Origin: Hyphobacterium sp. SN044
GTDB taxonomy: Bacteria; Pseudomonadota; Alphaproteobacteria; Caulobacterales; Maricaulaceae
Length of the DNA: 64,000 nt
Assembly (NCBI RefSeq): GCF_021864465.1
Contig: NZ_JAKKUV010000001.1
Span: 186,001-250,000 of the forward strand
Reading direction: 5' to 3'
Position numbers and translations under genes: made by a program. The notes under the pieces were generated by a model, which saw only the letters and a list, made by a program, of their open reading frames with translations, searched no databases and was not told the origin of the DNA. Positions 37,725-47,046 of the stretch are shown here, piece after piece. Numbering within the stretch: position 1 is the stretch's first letter; each line of letters opens with the position of its first letter.

Positions 37725-38684
37725 TTGGCGCTACGACGGCCTGGACGGCGGGAGCAGGATGACGGCGTACGCTTTTCGCGCACGCTGACCCTGACGCTGT
37801 TCATCATCGCGGCATTGCTGATCGCCTTCGATCGTCCCGATGCGCGTCCGGGCGCCTTCATTGCCTTCCGCTCCGCCGTCAGCGACACGGCTGCGCCCTT
37901 GCTTGATCTGACCGCGCGTCCGCTGCGCGGCATCGGCAATATCGGCCCTTACTGGCAGCGCCAGCATGAGCTTGCCGTGGAAAATGCCGAACTTCAGGAG
38001 CAGCTCACGGAGACGCGCTACTGGCGCGACCTGGCCCTGCGGCTGCGCGACGAGCGCGACATCTACCGTGAAGCGCTGAACCTCACGCCGGCCAGCGAAC
38101 AGGAACGCATCGGGGCCTGGGTGCTCGCCGACCCGACCGGACCCTTCGTGCGGTCCCGGCTTGTCGGCGCGGGTGCCGTCCGCGGCGTGGGTGAGGGTGA
38201 CCCGGTGCTGAATGTCTACGGTCTCGTGGGCCATGTCGTCGAAGTCGGCCAGCGCTCCTCCCGCGTGCTGCTGCTCACCGACCTGAACAGCCGCGTGCCG
38301 GTGATGGCCGACCGCTCCAACGCCCGCGCGGTGCTGACCGGCGACAACACGAATTTCCCGCGGCTCGACTATCTCGGCCGCGACGCGGACCTGCAGGAGG
38401 GCGACCGTATCGTCACGTCCGGCGATGACGGCATCCTGCCGCGCGGCCTGCCGGTCGGCACGGCGGCGCTCGATCGCAACGGCCGCTGGCGCGTTCGCCT
38501 TTTTTCCGACAATGCGCCGGTCGATTTTGTCTGGGTGCTGCCCTATGACCGCCTCCCGACCCCGGAAGAAGCACCGGCCTCCTTGCCTGAAGCGCCGGAC
38601 GCGGAGCCGGTTGGCGTGAACGCCGAACCCGCCGCAGCCACCGACGACACCGGCACGATCGCCATCGCGGAGGACGGCGAATGA
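37725..38684 (+). CDS. mreC: Rod-shape determining protein MreC
   Basis: A 319-residue protein, apparently from a TTG at 37725 with GGGAG upstream; the true start may differ slightly. It has one membrane helix (LTLTLFIIAALLIAF), a coiled-coil (QRQHELAVENAELQEQLTET), and the MreC beta domain (PFVRSRLVGAGAVRGVGEGD, RVLLLTDLNSRVPVMADRS, GDRIVTSGDDGILPRGLPVG). An acidic A/E/P tail follows. It links MreB to PBP2 in the periplasm. Overlaps mreD by 4 bases. Confidence 0.94.
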   Translation: MALRRPGRREQDDGVRFSRTLTLTLFIIAALLIAFDRPDARPGAFIAFRSAVSDTAAPLLDLTARPLRGIGNIGPYWQRQHELAVENAELQEQLTETRYWRDLALRLRDERDIYREALNLTPASEQERIGAWVLADPTGPFVRSRLVGAGAVRGVGEGDPVLNVYGLVGHVVEVGQRSSRVLLLTDLNSRVPVMADRSNARAVLTGDNTNFPRLDYLGRDADLQEGDRIVTSGDDGILPRGLPVGTAALDRNGRWRVRLFSDNAPVDFVWVLPYDRLPTPEEAPASLPEAPDAEPVGVNAEPAAATDDTGTIAIAEDGE

Positions 38685-39193
38685 GGGCCCCGATCGAACG
38701 CCGTCCGCCCTACGGGCTTGCGATATGGTGCGCCGTCACGCTGCTGCTGGCGCTGCTGGTCTATGCGACCCCGGCGCGCCTGACGCGCTCGACCGATCTG
38801 ATGCCGCTTCTGCCACTGATCACGCTCTTCATCTGGTCGACGATCCGGCCCTATTTCATTCCACCGATCGTGATCTTCATCGTCGGCCTGCTGCAGGATC
38901 TGCTGACCGGCGGACCGATGGGCATCTGGGCCTTCGCCTACCTGCTCTCGCTCACCATCATGCGGGTACGCAAGGAGGATGCGACGACGCGCGACATGGG
39001 CCCGCTCTGGTTCCGTTTCGTTGCCACCATTGCGATTGCCGTTGTCTTCGCCTGGATTGCGGGAAGCCTGGCGAACAGCAGTCCCGCTCCGATCCAGCCG
39101 ATGGCCATCGAGGCCGCGGCCTCCATTCTCATGTTCCCGCTGATCGCGCTCATCTCCGTGCGCAAGCGGTCGTCGCGGGGGGCGTTCGGCTAG
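38681..39193 (+). CDS. mreD: Rod-shape determining protein MreD
   Basis: A 170-residue inner-membrane protein with about five helices (AIWCAVTLLLALLVYATPAR, PLLPLITLFIWSTIRPYFIP, GLLQDLLTGGPMGIWAFAYL). GLLQDLLTGGPMG matches the conserved MreD loop. It works with MreC in the elongasome. The mrdA start lies 4 bases after its stop. Confidence 0.9.
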   Translation: MRAPIERRPPYGLAIWCAVTLLLALLVYATPARLTRSTDLMPLLPLITLFIWSTIRPYFIPPIVIFIVGLLQDLLTGGPMGIWAFAYLLSLTIMRVRKEDATTRDMGPLWFRFVATIAIAVVFAWIAGSLANSSPAPIQPMAIEAAASILMFPLIALISVRKRSSRGAFG

Positions 39194-39197
39194 TCCC

Positions 39198-41057
39198 ATG
39201 CGTAACGACCGCCAGGAACAGGAGATGAAGTTCACGCGGCGCACGCTCCTCCTGTCGGCGGGCGGCGTGGCGGTGTTTGGTGCGCTCGCTGCGCGTCTCT
39301 ACACGCTGCAGATTCTTCAGTCCGAACGTTACCGCCTGATGTCGGACGACAACCAGTTCAACTTCCTGCTTGTCCCGCCCTCGCGCGGCCGGATCCTCGA
39401 CCGGTTCGGCGAGCCGCTCGCGGAAAACCGCGACAGCTACCGGGTCCTGATCGTTCCCGAACAGGCCGGCGATCTCGAAGCTACGCTCGACCGGCTCGGC
39501 GAACTCGTGCCGATCAGCGACCGGGAGCGCGAACGCATCCTGACCGCCGCCAGCCGTTCGCCCGGCTTCCGCCCGGTCACGGCGCTGGAAGACCTCGACT
39601 GGGGCGCGTTTTCCGCCGTCAACCTGCGCGCGCCGGACCTGGCCGGCGTCATCCCGAACGTCGCGGAAATCCGCCACTACCCGTCGGGGCCGGCCTTTTC
39701 GCATGTGATCGGCTATGTGCAGCCGCCGACCGAGGAAGATGCAGGCGACAGCGCGCTTCTGCGCCACCCTGGCTTCCGGATCGGCCGGTCCGGAGTCGAG
39801 GCCGCCCGGGAAGGAACGCTGCGCGGACAGGCCGGCTCGCTGAAAGTCGAGGTCAACGCTTTCGGACGCGTGATCCGCGAGCTTCCGGAGCAATCCGTAC
39901 CCCAAACGCCGGGCGAGGATCTGCGCCTGACGCTCGATGCTGGCGCGCAGAGCTTTGCCTATGAGCGCCTCACCGGCGAAAGCGCCGCCGCGGTTGCCAT
40001 GGATGTCGAGACCGGCGACCTCCTGGCGCTGGTATCGACGCCGGGCTTCGATCCGAACCTCTTCGTGACCGGCATTTCGCACACCGCTTTCCAGGCGCTG
40101 CAGAACAACGAACTCCGTCCGCTCTTCAACAAGGCGCTTCAGGGCACCTATCCGCCGGCCTCGACCTTCAAGGCGATCACCGGTCTGGCGGCGCTCGAGG
40201 CCGGGCTGATCAACGAGCGAGAGACGGTGACCTGCACGGGCAAGATCCGGGTCGGCGACCGTGAATTCCACTGCTGGCGGCGCCAGGGGCATGGGCGTGT
40301 GAACATGCGCGAGGCGGTGAAAACCTCTTGCGACGTCTATTTCTACGAAGTGGCTCAGCGTCTCGGCATCGAGCGCATCCACGACATGGCGCTGCGTTTC
40401 GGTCTCGGTCCGGCACCCGATATCGGTCTGGCCGGCGTGCGCGACGGGATCGTTCCGAACGAGCAATGGAAGCGCGCGCGCTATGGTCAGGGCTGGAGCC
40501 TCGGCGAGACGCTGATCACCGGCATCGGTCAGGGCTTCCTGCTCACCTCGCCCCTGCATCTTGCGGTGATGACCGCGCGCCTCGCATCGGGCCGGGCCGT
40601 GACCCCGCGCCTTTACCGCGATGAGAACGCGCCGCTCGCGCCGATGATCGGGCTCGATCCCGCCAATCTCGAACTCATCCATGACGGGCTTCGCGCCGTG
40701 GTCCATGAGCCCGGCGGCACGTCCTATTACTCGCTCGGCGGTCTGGGCGTCGACGGCGTCGAAATGGCTGGCAAGACCGGCTCCGCACAGGTCTTCCGCA
40801 TCACCGAGGCCGAACGTGCCGCCGGCGTCCGGTCGCAGGACGATCTGCCCTGGCGCCTGCGCGACCATGGCATGTTCGTCTGCTATGCCCCGGCCGACCG
40901 CCCGCGCTACGCCGTGGCGACCGTGGTCGAGCACGGTGGCGGCGGCTCGCGGGCAGCTGCCCGTCCGGCGCGCGATATCCTGCGTTATCTGATCGAGAAC
41001 GATCCCTCACGCGCCGGCCCCTTCGCTGCGCGCGCCACCGGAACGCGGGAGGGCTGA
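39198..41057 (+). CDS. mrdA: Penicillin-binding protein 2 (elongasome transpeptidase)
   Basis: A 619-residue protein with an N-terminal anchor (LLLSAGGVAVFGALAARLYT), pedestal domain (SRGRILDRFGEPLAENRDSY) and transpeptidase domain. The SxxK motif is PASTFK (S322, K325); the SxN position is occupied by SCD (KTSCDVYFYEVAQRLG), and KTGSAQVF is the third motif. It cross-links peptidoglycan during elongation with RodA. SCD rather than SxN is common in PBP2. Confidence 0.95.
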   Translation: MRNDRQEQEMKFTRRTLLLSAGGVAVFGALAARLYTLQILQSERYRLMSDDNQFNFLLVPPSRGRILDRFGEPLAENRDSYRVLIVPEQAGDLEATLDRLGELVPISDRERERILTAASRSPGFRPVTALEDLDWGAFSAVNLRAPDLAGVIPNVAEIRHYPSGPAFSHVIGYVQPPTEEDAGDSALLRHPGFRIGRSGVEAAREGTLRGQAGSLKVEVNAFGRVIRELPEQSVPQTPGEDLRLTLDAGAQSFAYERLTGESAAAVAMDVETGDLLALVSTPGFDPNLFVTGISHTAFQALQNNELRPLFNKALQGTYPPASTFKAITGLAALEAGLINERETVTCTGKIRVGDREFHCWRRQGHGRVNMREAVKTSCDVYFYEVAQRLGIERIHDMALRFGLGPAPDIGLAGVRDGIVPNEQWKRARYGQGWSLGETLITGIGQGFLLTSPLHLAVMTARLASGRAVTPRLYRDENAPLAPMIGLDPANLELIHDGLRAVVHEPGGTSYYSLGGLGVDGVEMAGKTGSAQVFRITEAERAAGVRSQDDLPWRLRDHGMFVCYAPADRPRYAVATVVEHGGGGSRAAARPARDILRYLIENDPSRAGPFAARATGTREG

Positions 41058-41060
41058 TCC

Positions 41061-42206
41061 ATGGCCGTTTTCCGCGACACCGTACCGCGCACACTCCAGG
41101 GCAAGCTATACGAGATCAACTGGGCGCTGGTCCTTCTGCTCTGCCTGCTCGGAGCAGCGGGAATCGGCATGCTCTATTCGGTCGCCGACGGGGCCTGGGA
41201 CCCGTGGGCGACCCGTCATGCGACGCGATTCGCCGTCGGCCTCGTCATGATGCTGATCGTCGCTTTGATGCCGCCGCGCTTCTGGATGGCAATGTCCTAT
41301 CCGGCCTATCTGGGGGCGCTGGCCTTGCTTCTGGGTGTCGAATTCTTCGGCCTCACCATCCAGGGTTCGCAGCGCTGGCTGGAACTGGGTCCGATCCGGG
41401 TTCAGCCCTCGGAGGTGATGAAGATCGCCGTCGTGATGGCGCTGGCGCGCTTCTATCATGATCTGCCGCGCGAGAAGGTGTCCGGCCCGACCGGGGTTCT
41501 GGTCCCGCTCGCCCTGATCGGCATGCCCGCCGTCCTGATCCTGCACCAGCCGGACTTGGGCACGGCGCTGCTCGTCGTAGCAACCGGCACGGTACTTGTT
41601 TTCCTGTCGGGGCTGAACTGGAAGATCATCGGCGCGGCCGTGGTGGCCGCTGCCGTCGCGATACCGCTCGCGCTCAGATACGGGCTGCAGGACTATCAGC
41701 GCGAACGCATCTTCACCTTCCTCAATCCGGAAAGCGACCCGATGGGAGCGGGATACCAGATCCTGCAGTCGAAGATCGCGCTGGGGTCGGGCGGGCTCAC
41801 GGGCAAGGGCTTCCTGCAGGGCACCCAGTCGCACCTCAACTACCTCCCGGAGAAACAGACCGACTTCATCTTCACCATGCTCGGCGAGGAATTCGGCTTC
41901 GTCGGCGGGATCGCGATCCTGGCGCTCTACCTCATCGTGCTGGCCAATGCGGTGGCGATCGCGACGTCATGCAAATCGACCTTCCTGAAGATGACGGTGA
42001 TGGGCGTGGCAACCACGTTCGCGCTCTACGTCATCATCAACACGGGAATGGTGATGGGCATGCTGCCGGTGGTCGGCGTGCCGCTGCCGCTCGTCTCCTA
42101 TGGCGGCACGGTGATGCTGACCGTGCTGTTCGGCTTCGGCCTCATCCTTGGGGCGCACGTGCACCGGAATGCCGACCTGCCCAAGGGCGCGGGCCTGTTC
42201 GGCTAG
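41061..42206 (+). CDS. rodA: Rod-shape glycosyltransferase RodA
   Basis: A 381-residue SEDS protein with about ten membrane helices. Signature segments are GSQRWLELGPIRVQPSEVMK, LHQPDLGTALLVVATGTVLV, THLNYLPEKQTDFIF-type loop (SHLNYLPEKQTDFIFTMLGE) and the C-terminal GVPLPLVSYGGTVMLTVLFG. It polymerises lipid II glycan strands alongside PBP2. Confidence 0.95.
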   Translation: MAVFRDTVPRTLQGKLYEINWALVLLLCLLGAAGIGMLYSVADGAWDPWATRHATRFAVGLVMMLIVALMPPRFWMAMSYPAYLGALALLLGVEFFGLTIQGSQRWLELGPIRVQPSEVMKIAVVMALARFYHDLPREKVSGPTGVLVPLALIGMPAVLILHQPDLGTALLVVATGTVLVFLSGLNWKIIGAAVVAAAVAIPLALRYGLQDYQRERIFTFLNPESDPMGAGYQILQSKIALGSGGLTGKGFLQGTQSHLNYLPEKQTDFIFTMLGEEFGFVGGIAILALYLIVLANAVAIATSCKSTFLKMTVMGVATTFALYVIINTGMVMGMLPVVGVPLPLVSYGGTVMLTVLFGFGLILGAHVHRNADLPKGAGLFG

Positions 42207-42214
42207 TTTCGCGC

Positions 42215-42230
42215 TGACACGTTTGTGTCA
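42215..42230. other. Short inverted repeat after rodA
   Basis: TGACAC (42215-42220) and GTGTCA (42225-42230) with a 4-base GTTT loop lie 9 bases past the rodA stop. It may be a weak terminator or a binding site for the transporter promoter; a TTGACC lies 7 bases downstream. Confidence 0.35.
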
Positions 42231-42321
42231 CCCCGCTTGACCAAATTCTGCGGATAGGGAAGGGTCCGGCCCCAACGGAGGGGCGCGAACAAACGCGCCA
42301 TCATGTCAGGGGAGACAGAGT

Positions 42322-43674
42322 ATGGCTGCGGCTCACGCGCACTGGTCGTCGCGTTTCGGATTCTTGATGGCTGCGATCGGTTCGTCCGTCGGCCTCGGCA
42401 ATTTCTGGCGCTTTCCATACACAGCCGGTGAAAATGGCGGCGCCGCCTTCATCCTGATCTACCTGGCCTGTATCGTGCTGATCGGCTTTCCGATCCTGAT
42501 GGCCGAACTGGCCGTGGGCCGCTACGGCCAGAAGTCGGCCATCGGCTCGGTCGCCAAGGTGGCGTCCGACAACGGCTCATCGAAAATCTGGGCGGTCACG
42601 GGCCTGGTCGGCCTGATCGGCGGCATCCTCGTGCTTTGCTTCTATTCGGTCGTCGCCGGCTGGGTCGGGGCTTACATTTTCAAGATGTTCTCTGGCGAAT
42701 TCGCCGGTCAGGCGCCGGAAATCGTGCGCGACGGTTTCGACGCGTTTACCGCGAACAGCTATCAGGTCCTCGGCTGGCATACCGCCTTCATGGTCGCGAC
42801 CATCCTCATCGTCGCGCAGGGCGTGACCGGCGGCATCGAACGCGTCGCGTCGATCCTGATGCCGATCTTCTTCATCATGCTTCTGGGCATGGTGGGTTAC
42901 GCCTTCGTCGCGGGCGACGTCGGTGCGGCCGTTGCCTATCTCTTCGCGGTTGATTTCACCGAGGTGCGCGGGCAGACCTTCCTCGAAGCCGTCGGGCAGG
43001 CCTTCTTCTCGATCGGCCTCGGCTCGGCAATCATGATCACCTACGGCTCCTACCTCAACAAGGACGCCAATATCGGCCAGTCCGCCGGGATCATTTCGGC
43101 TGCCGACTCGGGCGTGGCGCTGATCGCCGGCCTCGCAATCTTCCCGTTCGTCTTCGCGTTCTCGATCGAACCGGAAGCCGGCCCGGGCCTGTTCTTCCAG
43201 GCCTTGCCGGCGGCATTTGCTCAGATGCCCGCGGGCAACATCGTGGGCGGGGCGTTCTTCGTCCTCGCCCTGATCGCGGCGCTGACCTCGTCGATCTCGC
43301 TGCTTCAGGCCGTCGTGGCGTGGATCGAGGAAAACTCGAGCTTCCACAAGTCGACGATCGCCTGGACGATGGGCGGCTTCATCTGGCTCGTCGGTGCCGG
43401 TGTGACCTTCTCCTTCTCCTTCTTCGACCTTCTGGACTTCCTGTCGAGCTCCATCGCCCTGCCGCTGGCGGGCCTCCTGATGGCGGTCTTCATGGGCTGG
43501 GTGGTCGACCGGAAGCTGGCTCAGGCGGAGCTGTCACATGCCTCGCCGCTGCTGTTCGGCTTTTTCCGCTTCTCGACGCGCTTCCTCGCGCCGATCGCGC
43601 TGGTCATCATCCTCGCACTCGGCCTGTCCGACCGCTTCGGTTGGGGCCTCAGCGAGATGATCTTCGGCGCTTAG
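42322..43674 (+). CDS. Sodium-dependent transporter, NSS/SNF family
   Basis: A 450-residue protein with about eleven or twelve membrane helices. The NSS signature AIGSSVGLGNFWRFPY is at residues 18-33, giving the unwound TM1 that binds sodium and substrate. AADSGVALIAGLAIFPFVFA and LTSSISLLQAVVAWIEE are also family-typical. It is likely a Na+-coupled amino-acid importer of the LeuT type; the specific substrate is unknown. Its stop overlaps the peptidase stop by 4 bases. Confidence 0.93.
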   Translation: MAAAHAHWSSRFGFLMAAIGSSVGLGNFWRFPYTAGENGGAAFILIYLACIVLIGFPILMAELAVGRYGQKSAIGSVAKVASDNGSSKIWAVTGLVGLIGGILVLCFYSVVAGWVGAYIFKMFSGEFAGQAPEIVRDGFDAFTANSYQVLGWHTAFMVATILIVAQGVTGGIERVASILMPIFFIMLLGMVGYAFVAGDVGAAVAYLFAVDFTEVRGQTFLEAVGQAFFSIGLGSAIMITYGSYLNKDANIGQSAGIISAADSGVALIAGLAIFPFVFAFSIEPEAGPGLFFQALPAAFAQMPAGNIVGGAFFVLALIAALTSSISLLQAVVAWIEENSSFHKSTIAWTMGGFIWLVGAGVTFSFSFFDLLDFLSSSIALPLAGLLMAVFMGWVVDRKLAQAELSHASPLLFGFFRFSTRFLAPIALVIILALGLSDRFGWGLSEMIFGA

Positions 43675-44645
43675 GAGAACTGACGGGCAAAGGTGTCGGC
43701 GGCGCGAATGATCGCGTCGGCGACACCGGGCTCGCCGGTCGAATGGCCGGCATCCCCGATCACTTCGAACTTCGCCTTCGAACCCCACGCCCGCGCCAGT
43801 GACCAGCCGGTCCGCGCGGGCGTGATCACGTCATAGCGACCCTGGATGATGACGCCCGGAATGTGGGCGTAGTGCTCCACATCGCGCAGCAATTCGCCAT
43901 CCTCGGCGAAAAAGCCCTTGTTGACGAAGTAATGCGTCTCCAGCCGCGCGATCGCGTCATCGCGCAGCGGATCGCGCGGTTCGGGCGGCGAGGCGGGCAA
44001 GAGGCTGACCAGCGCGGATTCATATTGCGCCCAGGCGCGCGCGTCGTCGGCGCGGGCCTCCCGTGTCCCGGCCTGCAAGCGGTCATGATAGGCCCGAACG
44101 ATATCCCCGCGCTCCGACGGCTCCAGCCGGGAGACGAGCGCCTCCCAATCTTCGGGAAAGAGCGCGTTCGTGCCTTCGCGGTAGAACCAGTCGAGTTCCG
44201 CCTGGGTGCACAGGAAGACACCCCGCAGGATCAGCCCCAGCACACGGTCGGGATGGGTCCGCACATAGGCGAGCGCCAGCGTCGTGCCCCACGACCCGCC
44301 CAGAACCACCCATTTCTCGATCCCGAGCGCCTCGCGGATGCGCTCCATGTCTTCGACGAGGTCGTGCGTGGTGTTCGCGTGAAGCGCTGAATGGGGAACC
44401 GAACGCCCGCATCCGCGTTGGTCGAACAGGACGGCCCGGTAGTATTTCGGGTCGGCAAACCGTCGTAGAACGGGGGAGGCACCGCCGCCGGGTCCGCCAT
44501 GCAGGATGACGATTGGCAGGCCATCGGACCGGCCACACTCCTCGACATACAGGGAATGGCCGTCACCGACCGGCAGGTGCCGGGTTGAATACGGGATCAC
44601 GGCCGGATAGAGCGGCCGCCTGACACCCCGTCTGGCCTGGTCCAT
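43671..44645 (-). CDS. pip: Prolyl iminopeptidase
   Basis: A 324-residue S33 alpha/beta hydrolase from ATG 44645 (MDQARRGVRRPLYPAV) after GGGGGA. Oxyanion motif HGGPGGGASP at 49-58, nucleophile S118 in GGSWGTTLA, acid in QGRYDVI and base in GDAGHS. It also has the family signature FDQRGCGRS. It removes N-terminal proline from peptides. It is convergent with the transporter gene. Confidence 0.92.
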   Translation of the reverse strand: MDQARRGVRRPLYPAVIPYSTRHLPVGDGHSLYVEECGRSDGLPIVILHGGPGGGASPVLRRFADPKYYRAVLFDQRGCGRSVPHSALHANTTHDLVEDMERIREALGIEKWVVLGGSWGTTLALAYVRTHPDRVLGLILRGVFLCTQAELDWFYREGTNALFPEDWEALVSRLEPSERGDIVRAYHDRLQAGTREARADDARAWAQYESALVSLLPASPPEPRDPLRDDAIARLETHYFVNKGFFAEDGELLRDVEHYAHIPGVIIQGRYDVITPARTGWSLARAWGSKAKFEVIGDAGHSTGEPGVADAIIRAADTFARQFS

Positions 44646-44731
44646 GCATTCCCCCGTACCGCGTCCAATCGCGGCTAGCGCCAGAAGTCTGGAGAGAGTA
44701 TCGTGTTTTCGCTGAGGGTGGGGCAAGCGCG

Positions 44732-45382
44732 TTGAACGTGACAGGTGACGTTATTTTTCGAGTAATCGGACTTTGTGCCGCCCTGGCGCTGACCGGGTGC
44801 GTGTCTACACCCCAAGCGGCGATGAACGCCGACACGGTGGCACTGACGCAAACCCAGTCCGATCTTCGATCCTCGTCTCGCGAACTCGTTTCCCATTTCG
44901 AGGAAGCGGGATGGTCGGCGAATGCCGCCGGGTCCTTCGGCCAGTTGGCCAACATGCTGCTGCACGGGCGCACTGAAAGCGGCGCCCCGGCACCGTCGGA
45001 AATCTACCTCGCGCGCATCGCGCCGGACGGGGCTGATGCCGCCACGATCTTCACCGCGCTCGACACCGATCTGGCCACGGCCGCCAGCATGGCCGGGACC
45101 GTTGCCATCAATGCCCGCGCTATCGGCGAGGGCGGATCGGCGGACACCGCCGCGCTGGCTGGTGACCTGTCGGCGACCGAGAATGCCATTGCCGCCGTCT
45201 CGCGCGCGCTCGACTTCTTCGATGAGGCGGTTACGGGCGTTGACCAGCGGATCGACGCCGACCGGCTCGCGGCGCTGCGTTCCCGTCAGGCCCAGCTCCG
45301 TTCCGAGTTCAACCGCCTCGGCGAAAGCGCCGACGCCATCGCCGACCGCCGCCGCGCGGCACGGTCCGGCATTCTCAGCTGA
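44732..45382 (+). CDS. Lipoprotein of unknown function
   Basis: A 216-residue protein with lipobox LTGC. The start is uncertain: a TTG at 44732 or a GTG at 44738, both without a strong ribosome site. The mature part is almost entirely helical and A-rich (LDTDLATAASMAGTVAIN, DRLAALRSRQAQLRSEFNRL), suggesting a helical bundle or coiled coil in the envelope. No family recognised. Confidence 0.7.
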   Translation: MNVTGDVIFRVIGLCAALALTGCVSTPQAAMNADTVALTQTQSDLRSSSRELVSHFEEAGWSANAAGSFGQLANMLLHGRTESGAPAPSEIYLARIAPDGADAATIFTALDTDLATAASMAGTVAINARAIGEGGSADTAALAGDLSATENAIAAVSRALDFFDEAVTGVDQRIDADRLAALRSRQAQLRSEFNRLGESADAIADRRRAARSGILS

Positions 45383-45389
45383 CAGCCCG

Positions 45390-45995
45390 ATGATCGACCC
45401 GGATACCGTGAAGGGCTTCCTCGACCCCGAGGAAGGCGAAGCCCTGGCTGCGGCCGCGCGCGAAACCGGTCATCTGGGCGCGATCGTCGAAATCGGCAGC
45501 TATTGCGGCAAGTCCGCCCTCTATCTCGGGCCGGCGGCCCGGGAGGCCGGAACGATCCTTTTCACGATCGATCATCATCGCGGTTCGGAAGAGCATCAGA
45601 AAGGCGAGGGTTATCACGACCCCGACCTCTTCGATGCCGAGGCTAACGCGGTCGACACATTGCCCGAACTGCGCCGCACGCTGCGCCGCGCCGGGCTCGA
45701 AGACTGCGTCGTGCCCGTGATCGGCGCGTCTGCCACCGTTGCGAATTGGTGGGGCGCGGCACCCGGCATGGTCTTCATCGATGGCGGGCATTCCATGGCG
45801 GCCGCGCAGGCGGACTATGACGGCTGGGCGCACCGGATCGCGCCGGGCGGCCTGCTCGCCATTCACGATGTCTTCCCGGACCCGGCCGATGGCGGCCGTC
45901 CGCCCTACGAGATCTGGTGCCAGGCGCGCGACAGCGGCCTTTTTGAGCCGGTGAAGCGCGTCAAAACGCTGGAATTTCTCCGCCGCGCCGTCTGA
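45390..45995 (+). CDS. Class I SAM methyltransferase (MT24-like)
   Basis: A 201-residue Rossmann methyltransferase from ATG 45390. The SAM motif is AIVEIGSYCGKSALYLG, followed by FTIDHHRGSEEHQ and VFIDGGHSMAAAQADYDGW, the pattern of the Methyltransf_24 group. The substrate is unknown. It follows the lipoprotein gene by 7 bases. Its 3' end overlaps by 35 bases the 3' end of the toroid gene on the other strand. Confidence 0.8.
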   Translation: MIDPDTVKGFLDPEEGEALAAAARETGHLGAIVEIGSYCGKSALYLGPAAREAGTILFTIDHHRGSEEHQKGEGYHDPDLFDAEANAVDTLPELRRTLRRAGLEDCVVPVIGASATVANWWGAAPGMVFIDGGHSMAAAQADYDGWAHRIAPGGLLAIHDVFPDPADGGRPPYEIWCQARDSGLFEPVKRVKTLEFLRRAV

Positions 45996-47046
45996 CCGGA
46001 TCATCGGGGAGCGGCGTGATCAGCAGATCCGACCCCGGTGTCAGACCTTCGATCGCGTCGGCGGCCAGCATGACCGCAGCCGTCGTCCAGGCCGGCTGTT
46101 CCTGCGGCCAGATCACTTCCTCGGCGAACTGCCAGCCCATCCAGTAGCCGCCATCCCCGGCGGCCAGCGGCTTGAGGTCGGCGATCAGGCGCCGCGCCCG
46201 CTTCGGCCATCCCGCCGCCGCGCAGGCCAGCGCAAGCTCCGCCGTTTCCGCCGCCGTGACCCAGGGTTCATCGGCGACGCAGCGGCAGCCGAGCCCGTCG
46301 ACAACGAAGCGCGACCAGCCCGCATCGAGCCGCCGTTTCCCGTCTTCCAGCGACGAAACACCGGCGAGGACCGGGTAATACCAGTCCATCGCATAGCGCC
46401 GCCGGTCGATGCCTTCGCGGTCGAACCGCCAGTCCTTGTCATGCAGTGCATCACCGAGCCGGGCCCGCGCCGCGCGCCAGTCTCCGGTCTTCCAGCCAGC
46501 CAGTTCCCCCAGCCGGATTGCGCATTCGAGGCTCTTGTAGAGACAGGCATTCCCGGCGCGCAGCGAGTCGATGTTCTCGCGCAATTCGCCAGCGTCCGGT
46601 GCGCGCCAGACGATGTCGCCCTGGCTGGTCTGGCAGGACAGGATGAAGCCCATCGCCCGCTTCACCATCGGTCCGTAGCGGTCGATCAGGCGTGCATCGT
46701 CGAGCGCCAGCAGGCTGCGCAGAACGGTGACGGCGGCATAGCCCGCGAAATTCGTATCGCGCGCGGTCGCCGGCTGGTCGGGGATAAGGTGCTTGTTGTC
46801 CGCGTCGAGCGGCACGCCTGCGCCCAGTTCGCCGGTCCATCCGCCATCGCCTTCCTGCCTCGCCGCGAGATGATCGAGCCCGCGCAGCGCGGAGACTTCG
46901 TCACCCGCTACGGCGAGCGCCATCACGCATTCGCCGTGATTCCACGGATCCCAGATCCCGGCCCGCAGCCACGGGATCGACCCGTCGGGCTTCTGGAAGC
47001 TGCTTATGTGCGCGGCTCCTGCGCGGATGTCGGTGAGGGTGCTCAT
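45961..47046 (-). CDS. Prenyltransferase/squalene-cyclase-like alpha-alpha toroid protein
   Basis: A 361-residue protein built from repeated helical hairpins with QW-like turns: SFQKPDGSIPW, QEGDGGWTGELG, CQTSQGDIVWR, GDGGYWMGWQF. That pattern marks the terpenoid cyclase/prenyltransferase toroid. The DxDD acid motif of squalene cyclases is absent, and I see no zinc site of protein prenyltransferases. The activity is therefore unassigned; it may bind a polyprenyl lipid. Its start overlaps the methyltransferase stop by 4 bases, making it last gene of a three-gene unit. Confidence 0.72.
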   Translation of the reverse strand: MSTLTDIRAGAAHISSFQKPDGSIPWLRAGIWDPWNHGECVMALAVAGDEVSALRGLDHLAARQEGDGGWTGELGAGVPLDADNKHLIPDQPATARDTNFAGYAAVTVLRSLLALDDARLIDRYGPMVKRAMGFILSCQTSQGDIVWRAPDAGELRENIDSLRAGNACLYKSLECAIRLGELAGWKTGDWRAARARLGDALHDKDWRFDREGIDRRRYAMDWYYPVLAGVSSLEDGKRRLDAGWSRFVVDGLGCRCVADEPWVTAAETAELALACAAAGWPKRARRLIADLKPLAAGDGGYWMGWQFAEEVIWPQEQPAWTTAAVMLAADAIEGLTPGSDLLITPLPDDPVRRRGGEIPAF